64,000 bases of DNA, taken from positions 139,732,163-139,796,162 of the forward strand of contig CM057000.1 in the NCBI GenBank assembly GCA_029891345.1, in the 5' to 3' direction. The stretch's first letter is position 1. Each line of letters starts with the position of its first letter. Below the pieces are notes generated by a model that was not told the origin of the DNA, did no database searches, and was given only the letters and a program-made list of their open reading frames with translations. This document shows positions 1 to 11,150 of the stretch, in pieces. Both the position numbers and the translations under genes were made by a program. Origin of the DNA: Dryococelus australis (lineage: Eukaryota; Arthropoda; Insecta; Phasmatodea; Phasmatidae).

Positions 1-459
1 AGTATGATGTCGACTGTAAAAAGCTAGACGAAATGACCCATATCTCCACACCTTTGACGAAGAACTGGTGATTCTCCAATAGGTGTCATTATTTAAACCG
101 ATTGCACTTCCCCTCCTTTCTCTTCATCCCTCTGCAACTTCCCCCCCCCCTCCCGTCAATTCCAACAAACCCGCTGGCGGTTTCAACCTGAAGGCATGTG
201 TACATTCCCAGGTTCATCTGTGTTTCAGCCTACATGATTACTACACCAATGTATAAATAGGCTATGTAGCATAATAAATAAGTATATTTACATTTTTTAA
301 GGATTCTTTCAGGGGAAAAAATGCTAGTCTAACGAGTTAGGCTAAAAAATAACATCATTTAAATGGTTTCACACACACACAAATTTATTGTATAGTTAAA
401 TATATAGATGACATAACACAACAAAAAATATTCAGTCTCTGTTCATGCTTTTTTTTATG
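1..459. other. unassigned AT-rich sequence
   Basis: No coding or repeat structure that I can support. It contains a C-rich run near 137-154, a short CA run near 371-381 and a T run near 449-456. The decayed virus-like cluster begins to its right and may extend into it unrecognised. Confidence 0.5.
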
Positions 460-1020
460 TTCCTGAGACTACCATAAGGGTGACTTCTTGTCTAATCGTA
501 GCATATACGTTCACAGTCCATGGACGAGACACACAATATGCGAAGCATTTGTGCATTCCTCCACGCACATGTCCAGGTAGGATCTGGCCTTTCGCAGACA
601 TGCCACTACCAGTCATTGTAAAGTTTTGTCAGATGGCACAGCGAAGGACAGCCACACTCGAACTGCGCATTAATTATTTCAAATTACTTTTTACACAAGT
701 TGCTTAGTAATTTTTTTTCTGTTCGGGCCCTGCCACGTAAATTAGCCCATGCGGATACTGTATCAGCAAGTCGCGCAGCACATTTCCCGCTTGTTCGTAC
801 GGAATCTTGCCCTAGTCCCACTCTAGTTCGTGATGGTACTTGATCAGCCAGTCGTTCGTCTTCTTGCTTTTCTCGTCCAACAGATTCCACGAATAAGCAG
901 GTCGGAAGGAGCGCGTGTGTGTCTTGCCACCGTCGCCGTAGGACACTTCGATCTCCTTGGCATGTAGCTGATCTGGTTCTGAAATCCCTGCAAATTACAG
1001 TAAATCCTGTTGCTGTCTGT
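460..1020 (-). pseudogene. decayed third ORF of a virus-like cluster
   Basis: On the minus strand, fragments in more than one frame read like one protein broken by stops and shifts. The segment near 800-900 carries YGDGGKTHTRSF and then HHELEWD before a stop. The segment near 720-800 carries IPYEQ and GLIYVAG. A Trp/Cys-rich stretch follows near 520-600. I recall the spacing (aromatic cluster, HHxLxW, then IYVxG) from unnamed arthropod proteins that often occur in mobile loci, possibly with a DnaQ-like exonuclease fold, but I cannot confirm that. It lies directly downstream of, and on the same strand as, the capsid-like remnant. No frame is intact, so it is non-functional. Confidence 0.3.
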
Positions 1021-1089
1021 GCTCGAAACCGACTTAACAGATATCGCTTAGGCCCATCGTATTTATACCCTCTGCGGTGTTCACAAATG

Positions 1090-2960
1090 TATCTTGATGA
1101 CTTTGTACTGTGCGAGTCGGTCGTGAAGTATCAGGCAGAAAGGGTACGCACATGGGGAAATATTTCTCTGTGTATTTAATTCGATCCTGCAGTCGATCAC
1201 AATCTAACCGATACGCTCGTCCTGTTTACTCCCGGACACCACAAGCGGGGCTAAAATCTTGAAGGTATCTGGGCTCATTATCGGGGATTGGGGGCCCTTA
1301 TAATATGCTTTTTGTAAATATGTACATTTGATATGCCAGTAGGTACTGACCATGTTCAAAATTAATGTTCATGTCTACATATGGATTGATTTCATTTTTC
1401 AAGCATATTTTCTCATTTTCTATTTGACATGTGTCGAACTGCGAACAGCTCACTATCACATTGGGCTGTATTCCAGTCTGTATCCCAATTATGATGTACC
1501 TTGGTTTCTTGGCAAAGCTGCACTGCACCATCCAGTCGATTTTCTGACTTGTGGGGAATCCGGGATAGGTCTCGAGACTCCAAGACCTGAAAGCCACATC
1601 GATGATTTTACTATCGTTCACATTCATCGGTATCTTTTTGCGTTCGGTAGTACCCAGCTGAACATGAGATAGAATCCATTCTATAGACTGTAGCTTCAGT
1701 TCCATTGTCTCCAGGTTTTCTCCTGTGCCCACAGTGGTATATGCATGCATATTGGCTAGGAGCAGTACCAGTTCCTACTTCGAATTGATGATCATTCGTT
1801 TGTTGTCTTCGGCGAATCCCAGCAACATCGCTAGAGGAATGCACACCTCGAAAATCCCTCCGAGTATATAGGGACACTGTAGTCATATTCTATCCCCTAG
1901 CATGCCATCTTAGCTGCAGACAGCTCATTCGGCATGAACAAGAGGTAAATTTGTTTTCGGGCATTATGCCGACATATCTCTTCTGGTCTACCTCGATACC
2001 CTTGATCAAATACATGATTCGATTGATAAGGTGGAGAATACCATTGCTCGTTATTTTCGTCGATGCCATGATGGATCCATCTAATTTTGTCAGTATGCTC
2101 CTGAATCGCAGGAATTACTGACTAGGAAGAATGCAGATATATTCGTGTTGGACAGCTATCTGAACTTCCGATGGTAATGTGTATTGTCCGATAGAGGAAT
2201 GGCTGGTATGCGTTAGGTTACTTTTTGTGATGCTGTGTTAAAAAATGACCGGCTCATCAACGTCTATGTAAAATTCCATTGTGATCGACCTCGAAGCTAA
2301 GACTGCGAAGGAAAATCTCGTTTGCATCTGTTAACACCTTGGTGACTTGCGGCATACTGATTACCAGTTTGATGTGGTGCTTTGTTTTATTGCATCTGGT
2401 TACTCTAAATCTTATTCCCATATTCTCAAATTCAAGTGTAGTGTGATCTCTTCATTTCGAAAGTTCACCAACACTCCGCACGGTCGACAGTCGTCACTGC
2501 CACCTCGTGTGCTCTGTTTATGAGGACCAGAATGTAAATTATGCTCTGTGGTGCCACGAACAATTTAAAACCTGGAGGGACCGTCGGTGTAAAGTAATGC
2601 AGCCTTTTGCTCGGCCTACCATTGAGATACATGCTACTCGCAAAAAAATTTAGTTTATTTGTATCACATTAACAAGCAAGATGTTATAGTTCGCGACAAT
2701 TAGTGGATTTTGCCATATTCGAATATGCATTATTCCAACCCTAACGTCATTCCGATGGAAATAACTTTCGCAAATTCGATATCGCCACTATATCTAATGA
2801 CTCTCTTCAGAGTAATGGAATTTTCACATAGTTGGAATTCTTTGTCGGGAGACAGCAAATATTTGATGTACTTTGCAATGTCGTCTAGTTCGTAAGAACC
2901 AAGGGGCAATGTTCCATCGCAGGAAACATTACCGCTTTCACAATATACATCTTGCAGTTT
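1090..2960 (-). pseudogene. decayed capsid-like protein (virus-like)
   Basis: The longest open piece is 1298-1750 (150 codons, minus strand), with the sequence features VAFRSW, YPGFPTSQKIDW and PRYIIIGIQT. In another frame at about 1105-1190, a piece contains IVIDCRIEL and CLILHD. Upstream, at about 2700-2900, a piece reads SYELDDIAKYIK and GDIEFAKVISIG, and near 2560-2640 another contains VPPGFKLFVAP. Taken in order these look like one beta-rich protein split by at least four frameshifts or stops. The pattern recalls capsid-like (jelly-roll) proteins in Polinton/adintovirus-like or densovirus-like insect elements. The family call is from memory and unverified. The co-linear PLA2-like remnant upstream supports a viral origin. 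Confidence 0.4.
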
Positions 2961-3099
2961 TTATGACACATTTGTTACATTTGGAATTAGGAGGCAAAGC
3001 TTCTCGCATAAACACTGCGCAAATTTGGTATCTTCAATTTGGGTGCAAACACTTCCGAATCTACATTTGTGAGCGACTATTTCGGTAGGAATTTCATTA

Positions 3100-3831
3100 T
3101 CGCCTCTTCCTGCTGTGTCGCTTTTGCACACCTCCTCCTTCTGTATATGACCTTAGGTAGAAGACTTAGCCATTTTTTTTTTCCATGGCTCTAGTTTCCA
3201 TATTTATATTGTGCCTTTGGGCCTCGGACACAACTACTTCTGTTCGTTCGATACTATGTTAATGGCTCGGACGATACTGCTTGTGGATCCGTTAGGCCCC
3301 CGACGGCCCTGAGTGCAGGCAAAAGTAGTGGAAAAAATCTGCCAGTAGATTTTTCTTGGTCTTGCATGCTTTTCTTCCCTTTTTCACAACTTTTCGTTTC
3401 ACTTGCACCTTATGTTTGCTACCATGTCCATCTTCACCTTGGCCTTCATCATGTTGGAAATGCCCCACATTACTATTTTTTCTCCGCGCCTGGTATATTA
3501 CGATTTTCGTATTTCGTCGGCCCTCTGTGCAATTATTTTGTCTGCCTGGCTTGTAGAACCTTATTCAGAGAGCAAGCTATGCCGTGTTTCTCGCATGCTT
3601 CGTCCAGTGCATTATGCCCATGTCACCGCATGGCATCCTCTTAGCTATCTTCATTCCCGGCCCACAGAACTTGTATCCAGGAATGTGCAGATTGAATGGT
3701 ATATTGTTGATCAGCGTATCGACGATCCTGATTCCAGTAATGGTCTTACCTCTCCGAGACATCGCAGTGAACTGACATAAGAACTTATAAATTACTATAT
3801 AAATAGGTAACAAGGCACCATCCACCATCAT
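3100..3831 (-). pseudogene. decayed phospholipase-A2-like virion protein
   Basis: The minus-strand frame 3831-3577 is open (84 codons). A likelier start than the first Met is Met24 (near 3762), followed by SRRGKT. The piece ends in a GYKFCGPG stretch (Gly-Pro-Gly at 3655-3663), resembling the calcium-binding loop of parvovirus-type PLA2 domains, followed by KRM and GDMGI. After a frameshift near 3600 the next frame reads ACEKHGIACS (His at 3584-3586). The family has a catalytic His-Asp here, and this copy has His-Gly. The rest, down to about 3100, is Lys/Arg-rich and broken. Such PLA2 domains help some DNA viruses leave endosomes. This copy is dead on two counts: the frameshift and the lost Asp. 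Confidence 0.5.
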
Positions 3832-4290
3832 GATCTTGCTTCCTTGTGCTTGGCATGTAGGCGATCTTGTTCATGTATGCCATCTTGTTTATAGAATTTT
3901 CCACTTCATGCCCTGTCATTCCATCTTGTTTCTTCATGTTACTCCATGCACTAACATTTCATCTTATTTTGTGTTTCCATATAGTTTTTTCATGCTCTGT
4001 AATTCCATCTTTTCCCTCTATTAGACCTTCTTTCCATTCACCTGCCTGTTTTCTCTCTCCTGTATCTTCTCTCTCTTGTCGCCATTTTCACCCGCCACCT
4101 TGGATTCGTCTGTTGTAGTTCCTTCATCGCCTACTATGAGGCACTGGTGTATGTCACTGTCGTATGCCTTCTTGTTTACTGTCGTTCCCTTGTTGCCTGC
4201 TAGGGAAAGCTGACATCTTTGATTCTGAAGTTTAAGCCGTCGAGCGACAACCAGAAGCGTTGTTATTTAATTTTTTGTAGAGCTCTAAAA
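3832..4290. other. unassigned, pyrimidine-rich
   Basis: T/C-rich sequence with repeated CATCTTG and TCATGC words (near 3826-4020), which create overlapping plus-strand openings that look fortuitous. No gene or known repeat recognised. Confidence 0.4.
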
Positions 4291-4294
4291 TACT

Positions 4295-4375
4295 GTGGAG
4301 TGGTGCGGGCTCTAACTGCCAGGCCTTGTGGACGCTGACACGATTGACATCCTAGCCAACTGAGCTACCATTACA
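4295..4375 (-). repeat. tRNA-like sequence, probably a degenerate SINE head
   Basis: On the minus strand there is a good A-box-like stretch (TAGCTCAGTTGGC, at 4354-4366) and, about 37 bp further on, a weak B-box-like AGTTAGAGCC (4308-4317). The spacing suits a tRNA gene or tRNA-derived SINE, but I cannot fold convincing anticodon or acceptor stems. I read it as a SINE head, not a working tRNA. Confidence 0.4.
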
Positions 4376-4429
4376 TGTTGGAACAAGGGTTTAAATTACA
4401 TATATGTGATTTCGTGTATGTAAGAAGAG

Positions 4430-5880
4430 AAAAATTACAAAAATCTATAAAAGGTATTATATTAATTTTTTTTTAATGTGTTTCGTAAAGTGAATTATAT
4501 ATGTTTTAAAGGCGATCCTACATCCTCCATTCCATAAAGCAAACCAATTATGTTTATGTACTCATAAAAATAATATATATTACAGATATATAATTTACAA
4601 AATAATTTAAAGTTATGTATTTGATATTTTAATTAATTTTTAATAAAATAGATTTAACTTGTAAAATTTGCAGACATAAATTTATCGAGCGACGTGTCTA
4701 CAAACACGTATTTTCAAAAAGAATATGATTATGGGATCACAACAGTCAAATATGCAAAGCATAATTTTATTAAATAAAAATTATATATTTCATTTTATAC
4801 ACTTTTACTTAACTTTTACAAACAAGCGTATCGAGTGATATGTCTACAGATTCGTATTTTTTAGACAGATATGAATTTTTCACCAGAAAAATTCTTTACC
4901 TGACTACGACACCGCCATATTGGATTTTATAAGTTTATAAATATATTCATAAATATACCAAGTGTTATATTTTTTCGTGCTTGAGTTCTCAAGTCGAATT
5001 CAAAAGTAAAATTATGAACTTTGATTATTCGCACTTTTTCGACGCCATTTTGAATTTAGTACACATAGGAATTACTTATTTATTTATTTAAATTATGTTA
5101 TCAGTCCGAGATACAAGTACAACACAGTGGTTGCCTTACCACAGGTCATGTTTTAAGTGCAGTATTCCTATATCTGACCTCCGCGAACTTATAAGCATAG
5201 TTGGCCATCATTTCCGAACCATTATATTATGGTCACCAACTTCATACTGTAGGTATTGCTCCTACTACTGATCAGTGCGATATTGCTCATTATGCCTTAA
5301 GCCTTCTTATAAAGTCAGGTGTTCGAAATTTTCAAACTATTGTAGCTATAGCCACCAAATTCATATCATATGCATATCCCCCGATGTTAATCAGGGTGGT
5401 GATATCAATTATGCCCCAAGTTCTCATGTTAGTATATTGACTTCTCGCAGTCATGAGTAGAGCTAGTAATTTTTTTCCGAAACGAGAATTTACTGATATA
5501 TCTAATACTTTCTTCAATATGGGTGCAATTTATTTTTAAATAATTACTTAAAAGTTGAGTTTTTAAGTCGGACTTCTCGTCTCATTGAAAGCAGTAGCAT
5601 TAAAGATGAAACCAGAAACACACGCGATAGTAGTTAGATAATTACAAATACACAGGTGACTCACCCAGAAGTCGAAACCATAAAGCCTCGTACTATTAGC
5701 TGGTGTACAACTAACTGTATTAAGGAGGTCGGATTCGGAGCATTTACTTCGGAGTTACAGTCTAATGTATCGAATGATATGGTTTACTAACCTGAATATT
5801 TAAAGGTCTGTTTTTTTTTCAATTAAGTGGATGAGCCACGTAAATCATGCAAGTCTACATGGTCTACTATAGCGCTACAT
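4430..5880. other. AT-rich DNA with faint array-like motifs
   Basis: Very AT-rich. A motif TATCGAGYGAYRTGTC recurs at about 4684 and 4829 (145 bp apart), with a weaker echo at about 5769. GCCATNTTG words near 4915 and 5041 match those of the array that follows. This may be an older, more eroded part of that array. No gene seen. Confidence 0.4.
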
Positions 5881-5884
5881 GTGT

Positions 5885-7600
5885 GAAGAATTAGGTGAAA
5901 ATCGGTTTTATGGCCCTCACATATGACATAAAACCTCAATATCTATCATGTGACGATCTTCATGAATGGAGAACAAAAAAAGTTATGTATTAGGACGTTT
6001 GATGATTGTATACAGGCAGTATAAAAAGTTAAGCTATATTCGATTACACAGTTTAGTTTATATAGCACACTAATCTAAAAATATTTTATAGCGGCCATAG
6101 TGAAAATAAGTGTCTGTCATGTTTAAAAATTACTTATAGCTATATTGACTATCATATTAGAACTTCTTCACTAAATTTGGCAAGAATTAGTTAATTGTAT
6201 CCCGAGATATCTTACAATAATAACTTAACAGAGAAATGAGGCTCTGTATGGACAAATACATAGTTTTAATTGATACTGCCAACATACAAAGTTAAGTTGG
6301 AATCTGTTTCCTTAAGAAAATACATTGAGTTAAAATATATATACAGCCAACATTTTGAAAATAAGTGCATGACCTACTTAAAACATAGGCCGGCCAGCTT
6401 ACACAACTTGCTGCATTCTAAATTGTTTGCCAAATTTGGTAGGAACTGGTGAAGAGTTTCCCAAGTTGTGACATAAAAATATTAATTATTCCTATGGTGC
6501 TATCTTACAAACTGGTGGATAATATATGTTTTGTGTGTAGATACAGTTGATAGTTGTAATATATACTGCCAGCATATAAAGATAAGTTGGAATTAATTAC
6601 ATGGTCTCTACTCTATAGCATTCCAAACTAAAATGTCCCCAATTTTTAAAATAAGTGTCTGATGTACTAAAAACATACCTTTTTACATCATCTGCTATAG
6701 TAGTACTTGTTTGCCAAATTTGATAGGAATCGGTCAATTGTTTCACAAGTTATGACTTAAAATTTTATTTATTCGTGTGATGCTATCTTCCAAAATGGCT
6801 GACAAAATATGTTTTGTGTAGAAACAGTTGATAGTTGTTATATATACTGGTAGTATACAAAGTTAAGTTGGAATTGATTACATAATTACAACAATATAGT
6901 ATTTCAAGCTAAATCGCATATATAGCCGACATTTTGAAAGCAAGTACCTGTCATACTTAAAACATATCATTTTCCGTCATCTGCCACAGTACTACTTATT
7001 TGCCAAATTTGGTAGGAATCGGTTCGTTGGTTACCGAGATATATCATAAAAGCATCCTTTTTTCTTGATGTGCTATCTTACAAAATGGCTATGTGTTCGC
7101 ATATATTATGCTTGTAATAGATACTTTTAGCGTACAAAATTTGGTCGAAATTGGATGGAATGGTATTGTAAATATACCACATAAGCCTAAAATAATTGCA
7201 TGACCGCCATTTTGAAAGTAAGTGGCTAATAAAGTTTAATCACTTACATTTACCTGGTATGTCATTGTATTACGTACATGACAAATTTTGTGAGAATTGC
7301 TTTAATAGTTTTCGAGATATAATGTAAAAGTTTATTTTATACATTTGGCGCCATCTTCTAACATGGCAGATTAACGACAATATCTATTTCAAAATGTAAT
7401 GTTTACACGCACAAAAAAAATTTGGTATCACTCGTTTATATGGTTCTCCAGATATGACATATCGCCCTAAATAGTAAGATGGCCGCCATTTTGAAAGTAA
7501 GTTCCTGCCGTGGCCGAACACTAAAAAAAATCAGTTGTCCTTACTGAGAACTATATGTGTTCTGGTTTAGTAAAATTCGGTTGACTCGTTCAAAAATTGA
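5885..7600 (+). repeat. degenerate tandem array, period about 283 bp
   Basis: Two motifs recur in register. The first is like AAATTTGGTAGGAATCGG, near 5890, 6168, 6424, 6708, 6996, 7278 and 7565. The second is like GCCATTTTGAAARTAAGTG, near 6092, 6348, 6630, 6925, 7208 and 7482. Most steps are 274-295 bp, with one of about 256. A third shared word (ACNGATAGTTGT or ATATATACTG) joins the middle units. Six to seven units are visible, diverged from each other, so this is an old satellite-like block or an array inside a larger element. The short open frame at 6270-6452 is within a unit and is not a gene. Confidence 0.7.
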
Positions 7601-7604
7601 AAAC

Positions 7605-7660
7605 ACACCTACACACACACATACTCACACACACACACACACACACACCTACGCACATAC
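7605..7660 (+). repeat. (CA)n microsatellite
   Basis: Interrupted CA repeat at the right edge of the 283-bp array. Confidence 0.9.
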
Positions 7661-7675
7661 ATAACCACACAGAAC

Positions 7676-7960
7676 CCATAGACAGGAAAATTATCTCATA
7701 AGCCTTAAAATATGAGTACACGTTAGACTTTAATACTATAAGCACACATCAGTTTGTCTACTGCGATTTTTTTATGTCTGCTTGAGAAAGTATATTTGAC
7801 TGGTTTACTCAGAAGTTGGCAACTTCACCACGGCTGCTAAGTGATTCGTATGCGGACAGTTGGCACATGTCAAAAAGCAATTCAGCCAATCAAGATACGT
7901 AAACGACCCTACAGTGTTTAACATGTCTTGAAATATTTTCGCGAAATTTCACTACCCCTA
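7676..7960 (+). mobile_element. MITE family R, copy 1 (hAT-like)
   Basis: The right two thirds align by eye with 47698-47997: both have CTGCTTGAGAAAG, CAGCCAATCAAG and a terminus TTTCGCGAAATTTCACTACCCCTA. The left end is eroded, so its boundary is approximate. It has no coding capacity. The TTCGCG near the end links it to families B, H, I and J. Confidence 0.6.
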
Positions 7961-8763
7961 GTCATGGGCGCTCAAACGATAGAAGCTATAAAATGCTGTG
8001 TGTGCTATGTTAAGGAGATTTCACTAACATGGCTTTAATAATACCCTATTTTCATAAAACGTAGCATTTGAAGTTAATCTGATTATAAAGGCTTACTTTG
8101 CAGTTAACAATATTAAATTGCGCATAAAGCTTATGTTTTAATTTCTACGCCTTCAAGTTATTGTGTGCAATAATATTAATACTACACAGCCGTTGTAAAT
8201 GGTTCGTGTTTTAATTTCGTATCTTCGTAGAGGATTAGGAGACGAGAGCCGAAAGAAGATGTAATAAATTACTTTGTGCTGGTCGACCCTTTTTCCCAGA
8301 TCAGAGTGAGGTTTTCAACCCTGGGAGAGGAGAAAGAGGGACGGACAAAAGCCTCAGGCTCCTTCACGTAAAATAAACACCAAGCCAGAAATACCTGCCG
8401 AATACCGGCGAATGCGAGAATCTCGAGATATCCTGAAATACCATTAAAAAAAGTTTATTTAGTCGTTGTACATACATACATCCACGTGTGTGAAAATGAT
8501 AGAAATACAGGATTACTAACACTTTAAATGCATTCCAAAACAGTACGTATTACACAGCCTAATTCAACTGAGTTTAATGGAGTTTTTAGTAACAGTAGGA
8601 CATTCGCATTAACCCGCTAACATATTATCCCCTATATACTCGTTCACGCATGACGTGTTGCAATATAGGTTATGTCTCATGGTCAGTGCTGTACAAAGGT
8701 CACATAAGCTACCGCCAATACAGATAGCATTTTTTCTGTTTAATGATATTGGTTGCTGTTAGT
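7961..8763. other. unassigned AT-rich sequence
   Basis: No repeat or coding signal that I can support. A slightly GC-richer patch at 8280-8420 has no recognisable motif. Confidence 0.4.
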
Positions 8764-9001
8764 ATATGCTATTTACTGTAAAGTGAGCAGTTTTGAAAGC
8801 CCTATCGTTTGGAATAATGGTCAGTAAATATATTTTATTTTAGCCTTATACGTTAACTCCCGAGTGCGGTGAAATATACACACTTTGTTTATTACTTACA
8901 TGGCAATATTTATTTAAAAAGGTGTTTAAAGGATAAAATATGGCTGAAAGGAAAAGTAACTAGGGCCTCAAAAGTGCTTACTTTACCGTGAACAGTCTAT
9001 A
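8764..9001 (+). mobile_element. MITE family A1, short TA-target element
   Basis: About 238 bp with inverted ends: left ACTGTAAAGTGAGCAG, right TTTACCGTGAACAG. The interior matches the copy at 52441-52680 closely (ATATTTTATTTTAGCC, AGGGCCTCAAAA). Non-coding. TA at both edges fits a Tc1/mariner-type target. Confidence 0.75.
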
Positions 9002-9078
9002 CACCAACATTTTATCTTCGGTTACTCCGTGTGCCGTAGACCAATACAAATTATTTTCGTAGGAAGATATGTAAGTTA

Positions 9079-9498
9079 TTATGGGCTGTTCACGGTAAAA
9101 TTAGCAGTTTTGAAAGCCCTGCTTAGGAGGTATTTGTTAGCATGTTGTGTATTCCTCCACCTTACGAAAAATTAACATTAACCACTTATTAAAGCGTCAG
9201 TTAAATAAAACTGTGAAATTATAAAGAAAGTAAATACTTTAAAAATCTGATATTTTTTTACACTTCGATAGATAAAAAAAAAAAACTGAAAGTGAAAGAA
9301 TAAATTTTAAGTTATAACAAATGATTACTTAACACTTTTTATTCCACGATAAGATATGGAACTACTTTCCAACCATCGTTACCAACTTTACTGGGCGAAT
9401 GTCACCCAGTGCGCCCATTAGAATATATGCATGCTGGGAAAGTAACATTTTCTAAGGTTAATTTCTAAAGTGCTCACTTTATCGTGAACAGCCTTTAC
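9079..9498 (+). mobile_element. MITE family A2, long TA-target element
   Basis: About 420 bp, left end GGGCTGTTCACGG, right end ATCGTGAACAGCC. It shares its first and last ~40 bp with A1 but has its own interior (ACACTTCGAT, ACCAACTTTACTGGGC). Non-coding. The minus-strand open frame overlapping its right end (9418-9693) is fortuitous. Confidence 0.75.
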
Positions 9499-9767
9499 AA
9501 GAAATTCGTAAATACTTTTAGGGTGAAACAAATTTTTTTTTTTTTTTACCAAGTAGAAAGAATAATTAATGGGCACGTATACGGTTAGTTGAAAACACGC
9601 CCGAGTAAATATTATTTCGCCAGTAGTAGTATATATAAGGATTTCTTCAACGTACCATTGTGTCTGTAACACTCGGGAGTGTGAATTACTCAAATGAATA
9701 GGATATGTTGTATACTATGATACGAAGTTAACTACATTTGATTGTGACACTTTCAATTTGGCATTAT
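9499..9767. other. spacer with the target of the next insertion
   Basis: AT-rich spacer with a T run near 9533-9547. It ends with the 8-bp GGCATTAT (9760-9767), which is the left target duplication of the nested element that follows. Confidence 0.6.
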
Positions 9768-10021
9768 TATAGAACTGCAAAATTCGCGTGGTTATTTGGC
9801 ATCAGGCTAAAGTTCACATTACTGTATAAACTGCAGCTGGTGTCGTTTCTCCATTCGCTTCTGCGTGGATGTGAAGTCACGCCCTTTCTGAATGGACTGC
9901 ACGTGATTGGACTATCAAATGAGAAGTGTTCATTTATTGGCACAGAATTACCCGGGACGTCTAGAATAAAGTATGTTCCTATGATAAACTTATTGCCAAG
10001 GTACATGTTTTTGAAGTTTAA

Positions 10022-10541
10022 CCCATTACAATCCAGTGCACACATTTGTGTACATTACGCATGTGTATAGGCTGTTCATTGTAAAGTTAGCACTTTTGAG
10101 ACCCTAGTTACTTTTTTATTTCAGCCATTTTTAAAATAAATATTGCTTTGTATCTATGTGTAATAAACATACAGAGTAGATTTCAACGAACTCGGAAGTT
10201 AACGTCTAAGAATAAAAAATGTTTACCGATTATTATTCCAAATGAGAGGGCTTCCAAGAGTGCTCACTTTAACGTGAATAGCCTATACGTAATGTTTGGC
10301 CTGTACCGCACACAGCGAAGCTCAAGACCAATGATCTTACCTGTGGGTAAATGATTCACGTACCGTCTTACTGGTCTATGTCATAATTGATTCATATAAG
10401 CGTAGCCGAACATATGGCTTTCATCTCACTAATTGCGACAGTTAAACAAGTGTTGTATCGACTTAAGTACAGCACTCATCACAATTTTTTTTTTTTTTTT
10501 TGTAATTCTTGAAACCGTAAATTAAAGCAGGCCTGAAAGGG
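10022..10541 (+). mobile_element. MITE family C (piggyBac-like), split by an A1 element
   Basis: Starts CCCATT and ends GAAAGGG, bounded by TTAA on both sides (10018-10021 and 10542-10545). That is the piggyBac signature. It sits in the B element at the TTAA that unbroken B copies carry at the same place. The interior matches 34141-34426 (there in the opposite direction): GTGTACATTACGCA, GACCAATGATC, CGTCTTACTGGTC. An A1 element interrupts it. A T run lies near 10486-10501. Confidence 0.8.
10066..10287 (-). mobile_element. MITE family A1 nested inside C
   Basis: Ends TATAGGCTGTTCATTG and AACGTGAATAGCCTATA are mutual inverted repeats. The interruption falls inside the C sequence just after its TACATTACGCA word, compared with the uninterrupted C copy. 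It is the innermost and youngest of three stacked insertions. Confidence 0.8.
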
Positions 10542-10744
10542 TTAAAATGTCCTCGAATAATAACGTGAATTTTGCACATCTCTAGGCATTATATTGGTAG
10601 AGAGTCATCTAGTAATTGACGTTGCACAGTATGGAAAGCTTGTCCAGTGTTGTGTCAATTAACAGGAGAGATGTTTACGAGAATACGGCAAACCGAAGAA
10701 ATTGGTGGTTATGCAGTCATGCATATAGGCGACTAACAAATAGC

Positions 10745-10983
10745 TAAGAGGCCTGACTAATTTGCGAAATAATTTTGGGACAAGCTGTAATTCAAAACAC
10801 GTGCGTTTATTAAACTTTAACCATTGGTGCACGCGGTGTTTGACACATGTTGGAAGATTCTAGCACAATCGTCGCCATCCTCTGTGACAGCAGACAACCA
10901 ACACGCCGTTTGTATCTGCACACTTGTACATAAGACTGTAGAGTCAAGTATGAAGGTCATGGAACTAGCAATTTTCTCAAGTT
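10745..10983 (-). mobile_element. MITE family H, reverse copy
   Basis: Matches other H copies in reverse: GTCAACxxx-type interior replaced by diverged sequence, but with TGTGACAGCAGACAACCAA, GACTGTAGAGTCAAG and AATTTGCGAAATAAT near the left end. The right end is eroded. Adjacent sequence 10984-11150 matches the right part of I2 elements. Confidence 0.6.
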
Positions 10984-11150
10984 AATCAGAACTAAGCTTC
11001 CCCGATACTGACCGTCCGTGATACGGGGGCATACAGATAAGACGCGTAACAATTCAAATGATCCAATCACGAAAGTGGTTCTGAACTAAAGTGCATTGGA
11101 GCACAACTTGTCCTGAAATCCTTTTGGGAAAAAACAGGTACTCCAAGGTA
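10984..11150 (+). mobile_element. partial MITE family I2
   Basis: Shares CCGATACTGACCGTCC, ATCCAATCACGAAAG and ACAACTTGTCCTGAAAT with the I2 copies at 12841-13104 and 32640-32880. The left part is missing where the H copy abuts, so H may have inserted into it. Confidence 0.55.

Larger units (their letters stand above)
9768..10584 (+). mobile_element. MITE family B (hAT-like), split by a nested insertion
   Basis: The left end TATAGAACTGCAAAATTCGCG-type terminus and the right end AACGTGAATTTTGCACATCTCTA are inverted copies. They are flanked by a perfect 8-bp duplication GGCATTAT (9760-9767 and 10585-10592). The body 9768-10017 matches other B copies (e.g. 11834-12128), and the rest resumes at about 10546. 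Between them sits element C. The 8-bp target and the ends support the hAT superfamily. No transposase. Confidence 0.85.

Noticed and set aside
3356-3780. Plus-strand openings of 63-125 codons
   Set aside because: They are shadows of the minus-strand PLA2-like remnant.
4295-4375. Functional tRNA gene
   Set aside because: A box is good but the B box is weak and the acceptor and anticodon stems do not pair.
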